A DNA stretch of 64,000 bases from Pseudomonas thermotolerans DSM 14292 (GTDB lineage Bacteria; Pseudomonadota; Gammaproteobacteria; Pseudomonadales; Pseudomonadaceae): assembly GCF_000364625.1 (NCBI RefSeq), contig NZ_KB822608.1:1-64000 (forward strand). Direction: 5' to 3'. Each line of letters begins with the position of its first letter. Position 1 is the stretch's first letter. A program made the position numbers and the translations under genes. This document shows positions 19,267 to 29,462 of the stretch, one piece after another. A model generated the notes under the pieces. It was given only the letters and a program-made list of their open reading frames with translations, had not been told where the DNA came from and did not search any database.

Positions 19267-19299
19267 TGCGCAGCTTTTCGAAGGAAGGGGGACCAATCC

Positions 19300-21510
19300 A
19301 TGAGCAAGAAGAATCGAGTACCTGCAAGCTTTGCCCAGAAGCATCTGCTGTCTTCGGCCATCGGCCTGGCCGTGGCCACCCAGGGCGGCCTGGCGCTGGC
19401 CGCCGAGGCCGCCAATGGCCAGCTGGAGCTGGGCAACATCACGGTGAAGGGCGAGGCCGACAGCGGCTCGAAGACCGAGCGCTCGGCTTCCGCCAAGTAC
19501 CAGGCGCCGCTGCTCGACGTGCCGCAGACCATCACCGTGGTGCCGCCCAAGGTGATTCAGGAGCAGCAGGCCCTGAGCCTGCGTCAGGTGCTGTCCAACG
19601 TCTCCGGCATCACCTTCAACGCCGGTGAGGCCGGCGGCGGCTCCGGCGACAGCATCAACATCCGCGGCTTCTCGGCGAACTCCAACATCCAGATCGACGG
19701 CCTGCGCGACAGCGCGCAGACCAGCCGTACCGATACCTTCAACGTCGAGCAGGTGGAGGTCATCAAGGGGCCCAACTCGGTGTTCGGCGGTGCCGGCACC
19801 ACCGGCGGCAGCATCAACATCATCAACAAGCAGCCGAAGAGCGAAGCCTTCACCCGCCTGGGCGGCAGCCTGGGCACCGACAACTACCATCGCCTGACCC
19901 TGGACACCAACCAGCCGCTGGAGGGCGTCGGCACGGACAGCGCCTTCCGCCTCAACCTGATGGCCCACGAGAACGACGTGCCCGGCCGCGACGAGATCGA
20001 GCGCGAGCGCTGGGGCATCGCGCCCTCCCTGCGCCTGGGCTTCAGCGAGTCCACCCGCCTGACCCTGAGCGTCTTCCACCAGACCGACGACAACCTGCCC
20101 GACTACGGCGTACCGGCCCGCGACGGCAAGAAGATCGCCGGCGTGGACCGCGACGCCTACTTCGGCTGGAAGAACCTGGACAAGGAAGAGATCGAGCAGA
20201 ACGCCTTCACTGCCAACTTCGAGCACGACTTCAACGACAACCTGCGCCTGCAGAACCTGACTCGCTACAGCCGCATCGACCGCGACACCACCATCTCCGC
20301 CTCGCACGTCAACGTCCAGGGCGTGCCGCCCGGCCGTTACCGTCCGGCCGGTCCGCAGGGCTACGGGCGTGACACGACCACCGAGATGTGGATCAACCAG
20401 ACCAACCTGATCAGCAACTTCGACCTTGCCGGGATGCGCCACGATCTGGTGGTGGGCGCGGAAATCTCCCGCGAGACCCTGGACCTGAAGACCTACAACC
20501 ACGGTCTGGGCAATGCCCTGTATCCGGCCGACGGCTACGACCTGGGCAACCCGCCCGGCCGCTGGAACGGTCCGATCAGCAAGACCACCGCCGGCTACAC
20601 CGAGACCGAGCTGAAGGACACCGCGCTGTACGTGTTCGACACCATCGCCCTGCACGAGCAGTGGGACCTGAACCTGGGCCTGCGCTACGACAAGTTCAAG
20701 GGCGAAGCCGAGGGCTTCTCGGGCGACAAGGTGCAGACCTCCGACCTGTCGTCCACCGACGAGAAGCTCAGCGGCCGCGTCGGCCTGGTCTACAAGCCGG
20801 CGGAGAACGGGCGCATCTACCTGGCCTGGGGCAACTCCTTCAACCCCTCGGCGGAGAATCTGGCGTCCACCGGTGGCGGCTTGAACGAATCGAACGCCGG
20901 CGTCGATCCGGAGAAGAACGAAACCTGGGAGCTGGGCACCAAGTGGGAGCTGTTCGACCGCCGCCTGGAGCTGGATGCCGCGCTGTTCCGCGTCGAGAAG
21001 ACCGATGCCCGCGAAACCATGGCCGACGGCTCCACCCAACTGGCCGGCAAGCAGCGCGTGCAGGGCGTCGAGCTGGGCGTGACCGGCCACATCACCGAGC
21101 AGTGGGACGTGTTCGCCAACTACACCTTCCTCGACAGCGAGACCCTGAAGTCGGTGGCCGATCCCGGGCGTGAGGGCCAGGCGCTGGGCAACACCCCGCC
21201 GCGCTCCTTCAACCTGTGGACCACCTACGAGCTGCCGGCCGGCTGGACTCTGGGCTACGGCGCCCGCTACGTCAGCGAGCGCAACGTGAGCTCCACCTCC
21301 CACGCCAAGCTGGACGACTACTGGCTGCACAACGCGATGATCGGCTACCGGGTCAACGAGAACCTCGACCTGCAGCTGAACATCAACAACCTGTTCGATG
21401 AGGACTATGTCGAGCGGGTGCGCCAGCAGCCGGGTACCGACGCCCGTTCCTCGGCCATCGAGTACGGCGACGGCCGTGCGGCGATCCTCTCCGCCAACTA
21501 CAGCTTCTAA
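19300..21510 (+). CDS. piuA: TonB-dependent siderophore receptor PiuA
   Basis: Outer-membrane gated barrel of 736 residues importing ferric siderophores with TonB energy; in P. aeruginosa PiuA is also an entry route for siderophore-linked beta-lactams. Seen: signal peptide ending about ALALAAEA near residue 35; no N-terminal sigma-signalling domain; plug domain with DVPQTITVVPPKVI, RQVLSNVSGITFN, INIRGFSANSNIQIDGLRD and VEVIKGPNSVFGG; barrel with about 22 predicted strands; and a C-terminal aromatic residue in SANYSF. Start ATG follows a purine-rich GGAAGGGGGA. Convincing Fur control and the nearby piuB and piuC support the assignment. A decayed paralogue follows directly. Confidence 0.95.
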   Translation: MSKKNRVPASFAQKHLLSSAIGLAVATQGGLALAAEAANGQLELGNITVKGEADSGSKTERSASAKYQAPLLDVPQTITVVPPKVIQEQQALSLRQVLSNVSGITFNAGEAGGGSGDSINIRGFSANSNIQIDGLRDSAQTSRTDTFNVEQVEVIKGPNSVFGGAGTTGGSINIINKQPKSEAFTRLGGSLGTDNYHRLTLDTNQPLEGVGTDSAFRLNLMAHENDVPGRDEIERERWGIAPSLRLGFSESTRLTLSVFHQTDDNLPDYGVPARDGKKIAGVDRDAYFGWKNLDKEEIEQNAFTANFEHDFNDNLRLQNLTRYSRIDRDTTISASHVNVQGVPPGRYRPAGPQGYGRDTTTEMWINQTNLISNFDLAGMRHDLVVGAEISRETLDLKTYNHGLGNALYPADGYDLGNPPGRWNGPISKTTAGYTETELKDTALYVFDTIALHEQWDLNLGLRYDKFKGEAEGFSGDKVQTSDLSSTDEKLSGRVGLVYKPAENGRIYLAWGNSFNPSAENLASTGGGLNESNAGVDPEKNETWELGTKWELFDRRLELDAALFRVEKTDARETMADGSTQLAGKQRVQGVELGVTGHITEQWDVFANYTFLDSETLKSVADPGREGQALGNTPPRSFNLWTTYELPAGWTLGYGARYVSERNVSSTSHAKLDDYWLHNAMIGYRVNENLDLQLNINNLFDEDYVERVRQQPGTDARSSAIEYGDGRAAILSANYSF

Positions 21511-21527
21511 GCCGCCGCAGTGCCCGG

Positions 21528-21555
21528 AAAGCCCCGCCCCGTGCGGGGCTTTTCG
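21528..21555 (+). terminator. Rho-independent terminator of piuA
   Basis: AAAGCCCCGC (21528-21537) pairs with GCGGGGCTTT (21543-21552) over a 5-base loop, followed by TCG. The same GCCCCGC/GCGGGGC design ends groEL. Confidence 0.85.
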
Positions 21556-21572
21556 TTATGTCCGGCCGTGGT

Positions 21573-21797
21573 TCAGGCGCTCAGCGCATCCAGGGCCTGA
21601 CGGTCGCTGGAGTCGCCCAGCTCGGCGGCGCGGCGGTGGTAGGCGAGTACCAGCCCGGCCAGCCGGGCGTCCGGCACCTGGCGCAGGGACTGCCGTGCGC
21701 TGCGCAGGAAGTTCAGGTTACCGTGCTCCAGGGCGCGCTCCAGCCAGGTGAGCGCCTCGTCGAAGCGCCCCTGGGCGAGCAGCACGCCGGCCGCCTG
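21573..21797 (-). pseudogene. 3' fragment of a second Sel1-repeat gene
   Basis: On the minus strand about 70 codons are clearly homologous to the end of the intact Sel1 protein at 18353: QGRFDEALTWLERALEHGNLNFLR and VLAYHRRAAELGD align with QGRLDMARGWLERALEGGNLNFLR and ALAYHRRAAELGD. Similarity stops near 21790, where the sequence continues as the antisense of a receptor gene. The open frame nominally extends to 21908, but that part is receptor shadow. Roughly 180 N-terminal residues are missing, as is a start and ribosome site, so this is a remnant. Its orientation relative to the next fragment is the same as sel1 to piuA. Confidence 0.85.
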
Positions 21798-23400
21798 AAC
21801 CTGATGAAGCACGATGCCCACGTGGCTGGCCGCGACGCCGTGAGCGTCAGCCGCTGGGGCGTGGCGCCGACCATCACCTTCGGCTTCGCTACCCCCGACT
21901 CGCGCCACCCTGTCCTACTACCACCTGGAAACGGATGACATGCCCGATTACGGCATTCCGCTGATGACCGCGGGCATGGCCGGCGACGGCAAGCGTAAGC
22001 CGGTTTCCGTCGATCGTGACAGCTTCTACGGCCTGCAGTCGCGCGACTACCGCAAGAGCACCACCGACAGCGGCACCTTCGCCTTCGAGCACGACCTCAA
22101 CGAGAGCCTGACTCTGTCCAACACCACCCGGGTGACCCGTACCACCCTGGACTACATCGCCACCAACCCGGATGACAGCGCCGGCAACGTGGCCAACGGC
22201 AATGTGTTCCGCTCTTCCAAGAGTCGCAACTCCACCTCGGAAGGCTGGGTCAACCAGACCAACCTGCAGGCCAACTTCACCACCGGCAGCATCGAGCACA
22301 GCCTGATCACCGGGGTGGAAATCAGCCGCCTGGGCGTGCACAACCGCTCCTACTACATCACCTCCGGCCCGGGCGCCGCTACCCGTCCGTGTAACGCGGC
22401 GGCGTTCGCCAGCGGCGACTGCACCAGCCTGCGGAATCCCACCTACAAGGATCGCTGGCAGGGCAGCGTGGTCGACAGCAACGCCTTCACCGACACCGAC
22501 ACCGATACCCTGTCCGGCTTCGTGTTCGACACCCTGAAGTTCAACGACCAGTGGTCGCTGAACCTGGGGGTGCGCTACGACGACTACGAAACCACCTCCC
22601 AGGGCCCGACCGTTCCCCGTGGTTCCAACGAGGTCACCGGTTACAACGATCTGGAGTCCAAGACCCACTTCTGGAACTACCAGGCCGGTCTGGTCTACAA
22701 CCCGCTGCCCAACGGCAGCGTCTATCTGGCCTGGTCGACCTCCAGCAACCCGTCCGGCGAAACCGGGGGCGATGGTGGCGACAACCTGTCGGCCACCAAC
22801 GCGATCCTGGATCCGGAACGCAACCGCAACGTCGAGCTGGGCACCAAGTGGGACTTCTTCGACGAGCGTCTGGGCCTGCAGGCCGCGCTGTTCAAGACCA
22901 CCAAGAAGAATGCCCGGGTCAACGACATCAATGGCATCCCGGAGAACATCGGCGAAACCGAGATCAAGGGCTTCGAGATCGGCGTCAATGGTCAGCTGAC
23001 TGCGAACTGGAACATGTTTGCCAGCTACACCTACCTCGACAGCGAGCTCGTCAAGGGCGCGCAGGACGCCAACCCCAGCAACGACGGGAACCGGGTGCAG
23101 AGCACTCCGGAAAACTCCTTCAGCTTCTGGACCACTTACAACCTGACCGATGCCCTGACCGTCGGTGCCGGCGCCAACTACGTCGACTCGCGCTTCGGCG
23201 ATGCGGCCAACACCATCGAGGTGCCGTCCTACTGGCGCTACGACGCGATGGCCAAGTATGTGGTCAACAAGAACCTGGACTTCCAGCTGAACGTCCAGAA
23301 CCTGACCGACAAGCGCTACTTCGACCAGGTCTACTCGGCCCACATGGCCCACGTGGCCCCGGGCCGTACCGCCCTGCTGAGCACCAACTTCCACTTCTGA
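21786..23400 (+). pseudogene. 5'-truncated, frameshifted TonB-dependent siderophore receptor (PiuA paralogue)
   Basis: Encodes the barrel of a receptor related to PiuA. Homology starts abruptly at RLNLMKHD (PiuA has RLNLMAHE near residue 217), so signal peptide, plug and the first strands are absent. The first part is in one frame up to a C5 run (21892-21896) and the rest in another; removing one C joins the two into GFATPTRATLSYYH, restoring the family pattern before DDMPDYGIP. The remaining frame is open to 23400 and ends in an aromatic residue (STNFHF). An ORF beginning at ATG 21940 would have no signal peptide or ribosome site and cannot make a working transporter. P. aeruginosa strains carry a PiuA variant called PiuD; this may be such a relative, but I cannot confirm it. 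Confidence 0.88.
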
Positions 23401-23417
23401 TGGCGGCATGATGCGCC

Positions 23418-23448
23418 AACCCCGCCCGGGCGACCGGGCGGGGTTTTT
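23418..23448 (+). terminator. Rho-independent terminator after the receptor remnant
   Basis: Twelve-base stem AACCCCGCCCGG (23418-23429) with CCGGGCGGGGTT (23434-23445), 4-base loop, followed by TTTC. Its preservation indicates the receptor copy was once an expressed unit. Confidence 0.85.
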
Positions 23449-23535
23449 CATTTCACGGAGTGGCGAAAGGTAAGGAATGGGTAAAACCGGCTGCATGCGA
23501 GCGTTTCCCATTTACAATACGCCGCCTCCGAATAT

Positions 23536-26115
23536 GTGCGGGACTTCAGCGTGTTCAAGAAAATCATCTTTCAGTTGCACTGGTTCTTCGGCATCAGCGC
23601 CGGGCTGGTGCTGGCGATCATGGGCGTCAGCGGGGCGCTGTACAGCTTCCAGGCGGAGATCTTGCAGGCCCTGAATCCCGAGGTGCTGCGGGTCGAGCCG
23701 GCCGGGCAGGCACGCCTGAGCCTCGACCAGCTGATCGAGCGGATCGAGGCGGCCAAGGGCTCGCAGGTGGCCGGCCTGAGTCTCAGCGAGGCGCCCAACG
23801 AGCCGGCACGGGCCAACATGCTGCCGGCGCCCGGGCAGCGCCGCGGCGAGATGGTGCTGGTCGATCCCTATAGCGGCGAGCTGCTCGGCGAGCCGAAGGG
23901 CACCGGTTTCTTCATGCTGATGTTCCAGCTGCACCGCTGGCTGGCCATGGGCGACTTCGGCAAGCAGCTGACCGGGGCCAGCACCATCGCGCTGCTCTTC
24001 TTCTGCCTCTCCGGTCTGTACCTGCGCTGGCCGCGCCAGGCGCTGAACTGGCGAGCCTGGCTGACTCTCAACTGGGCCAAGAAGGGCCGCTCCTTCAACT
24101 GGGACCTGCACGCGGTGACCGGCACCTGGGTGTTGCTGGTCTACCTGCTGGCCGCGCTGACCGGCCTGTACTTCTCCTACGACTGGTACCGTGCCGGTGC
24201 CACCCGTCTGCTCTCCGACGGGGCGGCCATGCAGGGCCCTGGCGGCGAGCGCCGCGCTCAGCCGGGGCGTGGCGAGCGGGGCGGCCGCCCGGCACCGCAG
24301 GTGAGCGTGGCGCGCCTTGCCGCCGACGACTACCAGCGCATCGAGGCGGCGCTGCGCGAGGCCGCCGGCGAGCGCCTGGCCAGTTGGAACCTGCGCCTGC
24401 CGGCGGCGGCCGGCCAGCCGGTGCAGGTCAACTACCTGCTTGACGATGCTCCCCATGAACGCGCCGGCAACATGCTGAGCATCGACCCGGTCACGGGGGC
24501 GGTGAAGGGCCATCGGCGCTATGCCGACAAGCCGGCCGGCGAGCAACTGCTGCAGAGCGTCTACCCGCTGCACACCGGCGAATACTTCGGCCTGCCTGGT
24601 CGGCTGATCATGGCCGTCGCCAGCCTGATCATGCCGCTGTTCTTCATCACCGGCTGGCTGCTCTACCTCGACCGCCGCCGCAAGAAGCGCGCCGTCAAGG
24701 CGCTGCGCGGCACGCCGGGCGCGGACTCCGGCGAGGATGCCTGGCTGATCGGTTTCGCCAGCCAGAGCGGTTTCGCCGAGCAACTGGCCTGGCAGACTGC
24801 CGGGCAGTTGCAGTCTGCCGGCCTGGCAGCGCGCGTGGAACCGCTGGGGCGTCTGGACGAGGAAGGCCTGCGCACCGCCCGCAATGCGCTGTTCGTGGTC
24901 AGCACCTTCGGCGACGGCGAGGCGCCGGACAGCGCGCGTGGCTTCGAGCGCAAGCTGCTCGGTCGCACCCTCGGCCTGGAGCAGCTCAGCTACGCAGTGC
25001 TCGCCCTGGGCGACCGCCAGTACCAACAGTTCTGCGGCTTTGCCCGGCGTCTCAACGACTGGCTCGGCCGCCAGGGCGCGCGCAGCCTGTTCGCTCCGGT
25101 GGAGGTGGACGGCGGCGACGCCCAGGCCCTGAAGCGCTGGCAGCGCCAGCTGGCCGAGCTGACCGGCGCCCAGCCGCTGGCCCAGGACGAGGCCGCGTTC
25201 GAGGGCTGGACGCTGAGCCGCCGCGAGCTACTCAATCCGGGCAGCCAGGGGGCACCCACCTTCCTGCTCGGCCTGGTCCCGCAGCAGCCGCGTAGCTGGG
25301 AGGCCGGCGATATCCTCGAGGTGCTGCCGCGCCACGCCGAGGCGCGGGTGCGCGCCTGGCTGGAACCCCTTGGCCTGGATGGCGAGCAGCCGGTGAGCGT
25401 GGCCGACCTGCGCCTGCCGCTGCGCGAAGCCCTGGCCGGCCGCCAATTGCCGGAGTCCACCGCACACCTGGTGGGCTTGCACGCTCAGGCGCTGGTGGAC
25501 GCCCTGGTGCCGCTGGAGTCGCGCGAGTACTCCATCGCCTCGCTGCCCAGCGACGGCGTGCTGGAGCTGATCGTCCGCCAAGAACGGCGTGCCGACGGCA
25601 GCCTCGGCCTGGGTTCCGGCTGGCTCACCGAGCATGCGCCGCTGGGCACCACAGTGCTGGCTCGGCTGCGCCGCAACAGTGGCTTCCACGTCCCGGAGGA
25701 CGACCGCCCGCTGATCCTGATCGGCAACGGCACCGGCCTGGCCGGCCTGCGCGCGCTGCTCAAGGCGCGCATGGTCGCCGGCCACTCGCGCAACTGGCTG
25801 CTGTTCGGCGAGCGCAACCGGGCGCACGACTTCTACTGCCGTGCCGAGCTGGAGGCCGCCCTGCAGAAGGGTGATCTGCAGCGTCTGGACCTGGCCTTCT
25901 CCCGCGACCAGGCGGAGAAGCTCTACGTCCAGGACCGCCTGCGCGAGCAGGGCGAGGAGTTGCGCCGCTGGATCGCCGAGGGCGCGGCCCTGTACGTCTG
26001 CGGCAGCCTGGAAGGCATGGCCGGCGGCGTCGATGCGGTGCTCCGCGAGCTGCTCGGCGACGCCGCGGTGGAGGGGCTGAGCGAGACAGGCCGCTACCGC
26101 CGCGACGTCTACTGA
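23536..26115 (+). CDS. piuB: PepSY-TM/flavodoxin/FNR fusion, iron-siderophore reductase PiuB
   Basis: An 859-residue inner-membrane flavoprotein thought to reduce imported ferric siderophores. Domains: residues 1-390 PepSY-associated membrane part with four helices, histidine-bearing segments [25 protein letters not shown] and PLHTGEYFG, and a His/Arg/Gly-rich periplasmic stretch near 230; residues about 400-530 flavodoxin domain ([37 protein letters not shown]); residues about 540-859 ferredoxin-reductase domain with RxYS-like REYSIAS, NADPH motif [20 protein letters not shown] and a terminal RRDVY as in sulfite reductase and P450 reductases. Start: GTG 23536 or GTG 23551 are both possible, neither has a good ribosome site; a TACAAT lies at 23513-23518. 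Located downstream of the receptor genes as in other Pseudomonas. Confidence 0.93.
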   Translation: MRDFSVFKKIIFQLHWFFGISAGLVLAIMGVSGALYSFQAEILQALNPEVLRVEPAGQARLSLDQLIERIEAAKGSQVAGLSLSEAPNEPARANMLPAPGQRRGEMVLVDPYSGELLGEPKGTGFFMLMFQLHRWLAMGDFGKQLTGASTIALLFFCLSGLYLRWPRQALNWRAWLTLNWAKKGRSFNWDLHAVTGTWVLLVYLLAALTGLYFSYDWYRAGATRLLSDGAAMQGPGGERRAQPGRGERGGRPAPQVSVARLAADDYQRIEAALREAAGERLASWNLRLPAAAGQPVQVNYLLDDAPHERAGNMLSIDPVTGAVKGHRRYADKPAGEQLLQSVYPLHTGEYFGLPGRLIMAVASLIMPLFFITGWLLYLDRRRKKRAVKALRGTPGADSGEDAWLIGFASQSGFAEQLAWQTAGQLQSAGLAARVEPLGRLDEEGLRTARNALFVVSTFGDGEAPDSARGFERKLLGRTLGLEQLSYAVLALGDRQYQQFCGFARRLNDWLGRQGARSLFAPVEVDGGDAQALKRWQRQLAELTGAQPLAQDEAAFEGWTLSRRELLNPGSQGAPTFLLGLVPQQPRSWEAGDILEVLPRHAEARVRAWLEPLGLDGEQPVSVADLRLPLREALAGRQLPESTAHLVGLHAQALVDALVPLESREYSIASLPSDGVLELIVRQERRADGSLGLGSGWLTEHAPLGTTVLARLRRNSGFHVPEDDRPLILIGNGTGLAGLRALLKARMVAGHSRNWLLFGERNRAHDFYCRAELEAALQKGDLQRLDLAFSRDQAEKLYVQDRLREQGEELRRWIAEGAALYVCGSLEGMAGGVDAVLRELLGDAAVEGLSETGRYRRDVY

Positions 26116-26173
26116 GCGGGCCGGGTGGCAGCGGCGCTTGGAGCCGGCCGCCCGGCGCTTTAAGCTCTGTCCC

Positions 26174-26920
26174 ATGAGCAAACGCATCCTTCTCAACTGC
26201 GACATGGGGGAGAGCTTCGGCGCCTGGCGGATGGGCGACGATGCGCTCGCCATGCCGCTGGTCGACCAGGCCAACCTGGCCTGTGGCTTCCACGCCGGCG
26301 ATCCGCTCACCATGCAGCGCACCGTCGCCCTGGCGGTGCAGCACGGGGTGAGCATCGGCGCCCATCCTGCCTATCCCGACTTGTCCGGCTTCGGCCGCCG
26401 CCACCTGGCCTGTTCTCCGGCCGAGGTGGAGGCCCTGGTGCTCTACCAGCTCGGCGCCCTGGACGCCTTCTGCCGCGCCGCCGGCACCCAGGTGGCCTAC
26501 GTCAAGCCGCACGGCGCCCTGTACAACGACCTCGTGCGCGACGACGCCCTGCTCGAGGCGGTGCTGCGCGCCTGCGCAGCCTATCGCCCGGGGTTGCCGC
26601 TGATGGTCCTGGCTCTGGCCGACAACGGCCGTGAGCGGCGCTTGGCCGAGGCCGCCGGGGTGCCGCTGTTGTTCGAGGCCTTCGCCGACCGTGCCTATCT
26701 CTCCGACGGCCAGTTGGCGCCGCGACGCCTGGCCGGGGCGGTGCACCGGGAGCCGCAACGCATCCTCGACCAGGCCTTGGCCATCGCCCGCGGCGAGCCC
26801 TTCCCGGACATCGACGGCAAGCCGCTGCGCCTGGTGGCCGACAGCCTCTGCGTGCACGGCGACAACCCCGAGTCGCTGGCCGTGCTGCGCCGTCTGCGGG
26901 GCCTGCTGGACGCCTCGTGA
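26174..26920 (+). CDS. pxpA: 5-oxoprolinase subunit A (LamB/YcsF family)
   Basis: Subunit of the ATP-dependent prokaryotic 5-oxoprolinase PxpABC, which opens pyroglutamate to glutamate. The 248-residue protein carries the family hallmarks: [10 protein letters not shown] at residues 7-16, [14 protein letters not shown] near 35, [15 protein letters not shown] near 62, [10 protein letters not shown] near 112, FEAFADRAY and VHGDNP near the C-terminus. Start ATG at 26174 is preferred to a GTG upstream because the conserved [11 protein letters not shown] begins there. It overlaps pxpB by four bases, fitting the usual A-B-C order. Confidence 0.95.
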   Translation: MSKRILLNCDMGESFGAWRMGDDALAMPLVDQANLACGFHAGDPLTMQRTVALAVQHGVSIGAHPAYPDLSGFGRRHLACSPAEVEALVLYQLGALDAFCRAAGTQVAYVKPHGALYNDLVRDDALLEAVLRACAAYRPGLPLMVLALADNGRERRLAEAAGVPLLFEAFADRAYLSDGQLAPRRLAGAVHREPQRILDQALAIARGEPFPDIDGKPLRLVADSLCVHGDNPESLAVLRRLRGLLDAS

Positions 26921-27594
26921 TCGAGCTGCGTCCCGCCGGGCCCGAGGCCCTGCTGCTGGTGCTCGCCGAGCGTCCCGAGCCGGGGCTGCCGTTGCGCATC
27001 GCCCGCCTGGCGGAGATGCTGCGCGCCCAGCTGGGCGCCGAGCTGACCGACCTGGTGCCGGGCTGGAACAGCCTGTTGCTGCACTACGACCTGCTGCGCA
27101 CCGACCACCGCCGGCTCGCCGAGCGTTTGCGTCCGCTGCTCGACGCCTGGCAGGCGCGGCCGGGGGAAGAAGGTGGCGGACGCCTGCACGAAATCCCCAT
27201 CTGGTATGCCGGCGAGGATTTGCCCGAGGTGGCAGCGGGCTGCGGGCTGTCCGTGACGGAGGTGATTGCCCTGCACAGCGGGCGCACCTACCAGGTCGGG
27301 GTGATCGGCTTCGCCCCGGGCTTCGCTTACCTGAGCGAGCTGGACGAACGCCTCGCCCTGCCGCGCCGGGCCACCCCGCGTACCCGGGTGCCGGCCGGCA
27401 GCCTGGCCATTGCCGAGCGGCAGACTGCCGTCTATCCCCAGGCCTCGCCGGGCGGCTGGCACCTGATCGGGCGCTGCCCCTGGCGGCTGTTCGACGCCCG
27501 CCGCGAGCCGCCCTGTCCGCTGGCAGTGGGTGACCGGGTGCGCTTCGTGGCCATCGACGAGGCCGCCTTCCGCCGCGAGGGCGGTCGGCCATGA
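26917..27594 (+). CDS. pxpB: 5-oxoprolinase subunit B (KipI family)
   Basis: Allophanate-hydrolase subunit 1-like protein of 225 residues, part of PxpABC. Seen: [28 protein letters not shown]; the conserved [20 protein letters not shown] segment; [19 protein letters not shown]; and [19 protein letters not shown] start overlaps the pxpA stop (GTGA) and its own stop overlaps pxpC (ATGA), so the three are translationally coupled. In Bacillus, KipI inhibits a sporulation kinase; here the enzyme role is far more likely. Confidence 0.95.
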   Translation: MIELRPAGPEALLLVLAERPEPGLPLRIARLAEMLRAQLGAELTDLVPGWNSLLLHYDLLRTDHRRLAERLRPLLDAWQARPGEEGGGRLHEIPIWYAGEDLPEVAAGCGLSVTEVIALHSGRTYQVGVIGFAPGFAYLSELDERLALPRRATPRTRVPAGSLAIAERQTAVYPQASPGGWHLIGRCPWRLFDARREPPCPLAVGDRVRFVAIDEAAFRREGGRP

Positions 27595-28499
27595 GCCGCT
27601 TCCGGGTTCTGCGTCCGGGGCCGCTCAGCCTGCTGCAGGACGGCGGTCGGCACGGCTGGCAGCACCTCGGCGTGTCGCCGGCCGGGCCGCTGGACCCGCA
27701 CGCCGCGGCCTGGGCCAACCGGCTGCTCGGCAACCGCCGCGGCGCCGCGTTGCTGGAGATCGCCCTGGGCGGCCTGCAGCTGGAATGCTTGGACGATGGC
27801 TGGCTGGCGCTGTGCGGGGCGGACGTGCCGATCCGCCTGGACGGCGTGCCCAGGCCGAACTGGTCGCGCTTCGCGGTGCGCGCCGGCCAGCGCCTCGAAC
27901 TGGGCTTCGCGCGCAGCGGCCAGCGTGTCTACCTGGCGGTGCCGGGCGGCTTCCGCGGCGAGCCGGTGCTGGGCAGCCTGGCCTGCCAGGCGCGCGAGGG
28001 GCTCGGCGGTCTGCACGGCGACGGCAGTCCGCTGCGTGAGGGGGATCTGCTGGCCGGCGGCCTGGGCGACTTCCCCGGAGCGGCCAGCGTGCCCTGGCCC
28101 TTCGTGCCCGATTACCGCGCGTCGCGGCCGCTGCGGGTGGTGCCGGCGGCGGGGCAGGAGGAGGTCCTGCAAGGCTTCGTCGCCCGGTCCTGGCGACTCA
28201 GTCCGCAGTCCGACCGCATGGGCGCGCGGCTGAGCGGCGAAGCCCTGCGGCTGCCGCCCTGCGAGTGGTCGCAGGGCATGGTGCGCGGCGCCATCCAGGT
28301 GCCGCCGGACGGCCAGCCGATCATCCTCCAGGCCGACCGCCAGACGGTGGGCGGCTATCCGGTCCTCGGCTACCTGCACCCGCTGGACTGCGGCCGCCTG
28401 GCGCAGTGCCCGGCCCATGCCGAACTGCGCTTCGTGGCGACCGATCTGGAGACCGTGCAGCAGGAGTGGCGGGCCTTCCTGCGCTTCTTCGCCTGCTGA
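27591..28499 (+). CDS. pxpC: 5-oxoprolinase subunit C (KipA family)
   Basis: Allophanate-hydrolase subunit 2-like protein of 302 residues, partner of PxpB. Seen: LSLLQDGGRHGWQHLGVSPAGPLDPHA at the N-terminus, NRLLGNRRGAALLEI, VYLAVPGGF, SPQSDRMGARLSG, and the C-terminal ILQADRQTVGGYPVLGYL. Its stop lies only 6 bases from the convergent ABC-transporter ATPase gene; no terminator is apparent between them. Confidence 0.95.
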   Translation: MSRFRVLRPGPLSLLQDGGRHGWQHLGVSPAGPLDPHAAAWANRLLGNRRGAALLEIALGGLQLECLDDGWLALCGADVPIRLDGVPRPNWSRFAVRAGQRLELGFARSGQRVYLAVPGGFRGEPVLGSLACQAREGLGGLHGDGSPLREGDLLAGGLGDFPGAASVPWPFVPDYRASRPLRVVPAAGQEEVLQGFVARSWRLSPQSDRMGARLSGEALRLPPCEWSQGMVRGAIQVPPDGQPIILQADRQTVGGYPVLGYLHPLDCGRLAQCPAHAELRFVATDLETVQQEWRAFLRFFAC

Positions 28500-28505
28500 A
28501 GCGTC

Positions 28506-29462
28506 CTAACCGAGCAGCTCCGCGTGATGGCAGGCCACCTGGCGGCCGTCAAGCTCGCGCAGCTCCGGACGTTCAGCGCGGCAGCGCTCGGTGGCGTAGG
28601 GGCAGCGGGTGTGGAAGGCGCAGCCGGCGGGCGGGTTCAGCGGGTCGGGCAGTTCGCCAACCAGGGGGATGCGCTGGCGCTGCGGGGCCGGGTGCAGGCT
28701 CGGGGTGGCGGCCAGCAGCGCCCGGGTGTAGGGGTGCAGCGGGCGGGCGTAGAGGCGCTCGGTGGGGCCGCTCTCCACCGCACGGCCCAGGTACATCACC
28801 AGCACCTCATGGGCCAGGTGGCGGACCACCGCCAGGTTGTGGGAGATGAACACGTAGGCGGTGGCGTACTCGGCCTGCAGGTCCTGGAACAGATTGAGCA
28901 CCTGGGCCTGGATGGACACGTCGAGCGCCGAGGTCGGTTCGTCGGCGACCAGCACCCTAGGACTCGGCATCATCGCCCGGGCGATGGCGATGCGCTGGCG
29001 TTGGCCGCCGGAGAACATGTGCGGGTAGCGCCAGGCGTGTTCAGGGCGCAGGCCGACCCGCTCGAGCATGGCCAGCACCCGCTCGCGGCGTTCGGCGCGG
29101 CTGAAGCCGGTGAAGTTGCGCAGCGGCTCGGCCAGCTGGTCGAGGATCTTCTGCCGCGGGTTCAGTGAGGCATAGGGGTTCTGGAACACCATCTGCACGT
29201 CGCGGCGCAGCTCGCGGCCGTGGACCAGGGCGTCGCGTCCGGCGATCTCCAGGCTGCCGGCGTCGGGCTTCTCGATCAGGGTCAGGGCGCGGGCCAGGGT
29301 CGACTTGCCGCAGCCGGACTCGCCGACCACCGCCAGGGTGCGCCCGGCTGCCAGGTCGAAGGACACCCCGTTGAGCGCGCGGACCAGCGCCGGCCTGTGC
29401 AGCAGGCCGCGGGACACCGGGTAGTGGCGGGTCAGCTCGCGGGCCCGGAGGACGATGCTCAT
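28506..29462 (-). CDS. dppF: dipeptide ABC transporter ATP-binding protein (DppF/OppF type)
   Basis: Second nucleotide-binding subunit of a peptide importer, 318 residues. Seen: Walker [12 protein letters not shown] near residue 52; signature [15 protein letters not shown] near 150; Walker [16 protein letters not shown]-switch SHNLAV; and the C-terminal OppD/F extension with a [14 protein letters not shown]ys cluster that in relatives binds an iron-sulfur cluster. Last gene of the A-B-C-D-F operon, overlapping the D gene by four bases. Confidence 0.93.
   Translation of the reverse strand: MSIVLRARELTRHYPVSRGLLHRPALVRALNGVSFDLAAGRTLAVVGESGCGKSTLARALTLIEKPDAGSLEIAGRDALVHGRELRRDVQMVFQNPYASLNPRQKILDQLAEPLRNFTGFSRAERRERVLAMLERVGLRPEHAWRYPHMFSGGQRQRIAIARAMMPSPRVLVADEPTSALDVSIQAQVLNLFQDLQAEYATAYVFISHNLAVVRHLAHEVLVMYLGRAVESGPTERLYARPLHPYTRALLAATPSLHPAPQRQRIPLVGELPDPLNPPAGCAFHTRCPYATERCRAERPELRELDGRQVACHHAELLG

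Noticed and set aside
19234..21330. 698-codon minus-strand open frame
   Set aside because: Antisense of piuA.
21940..23400. 486-codon frame taken as an intact receptor
   Set aside because: Lacks signal peptide, plug and TonB box, has no ribosome site, and its missing 5' part is found in another frame upstream.
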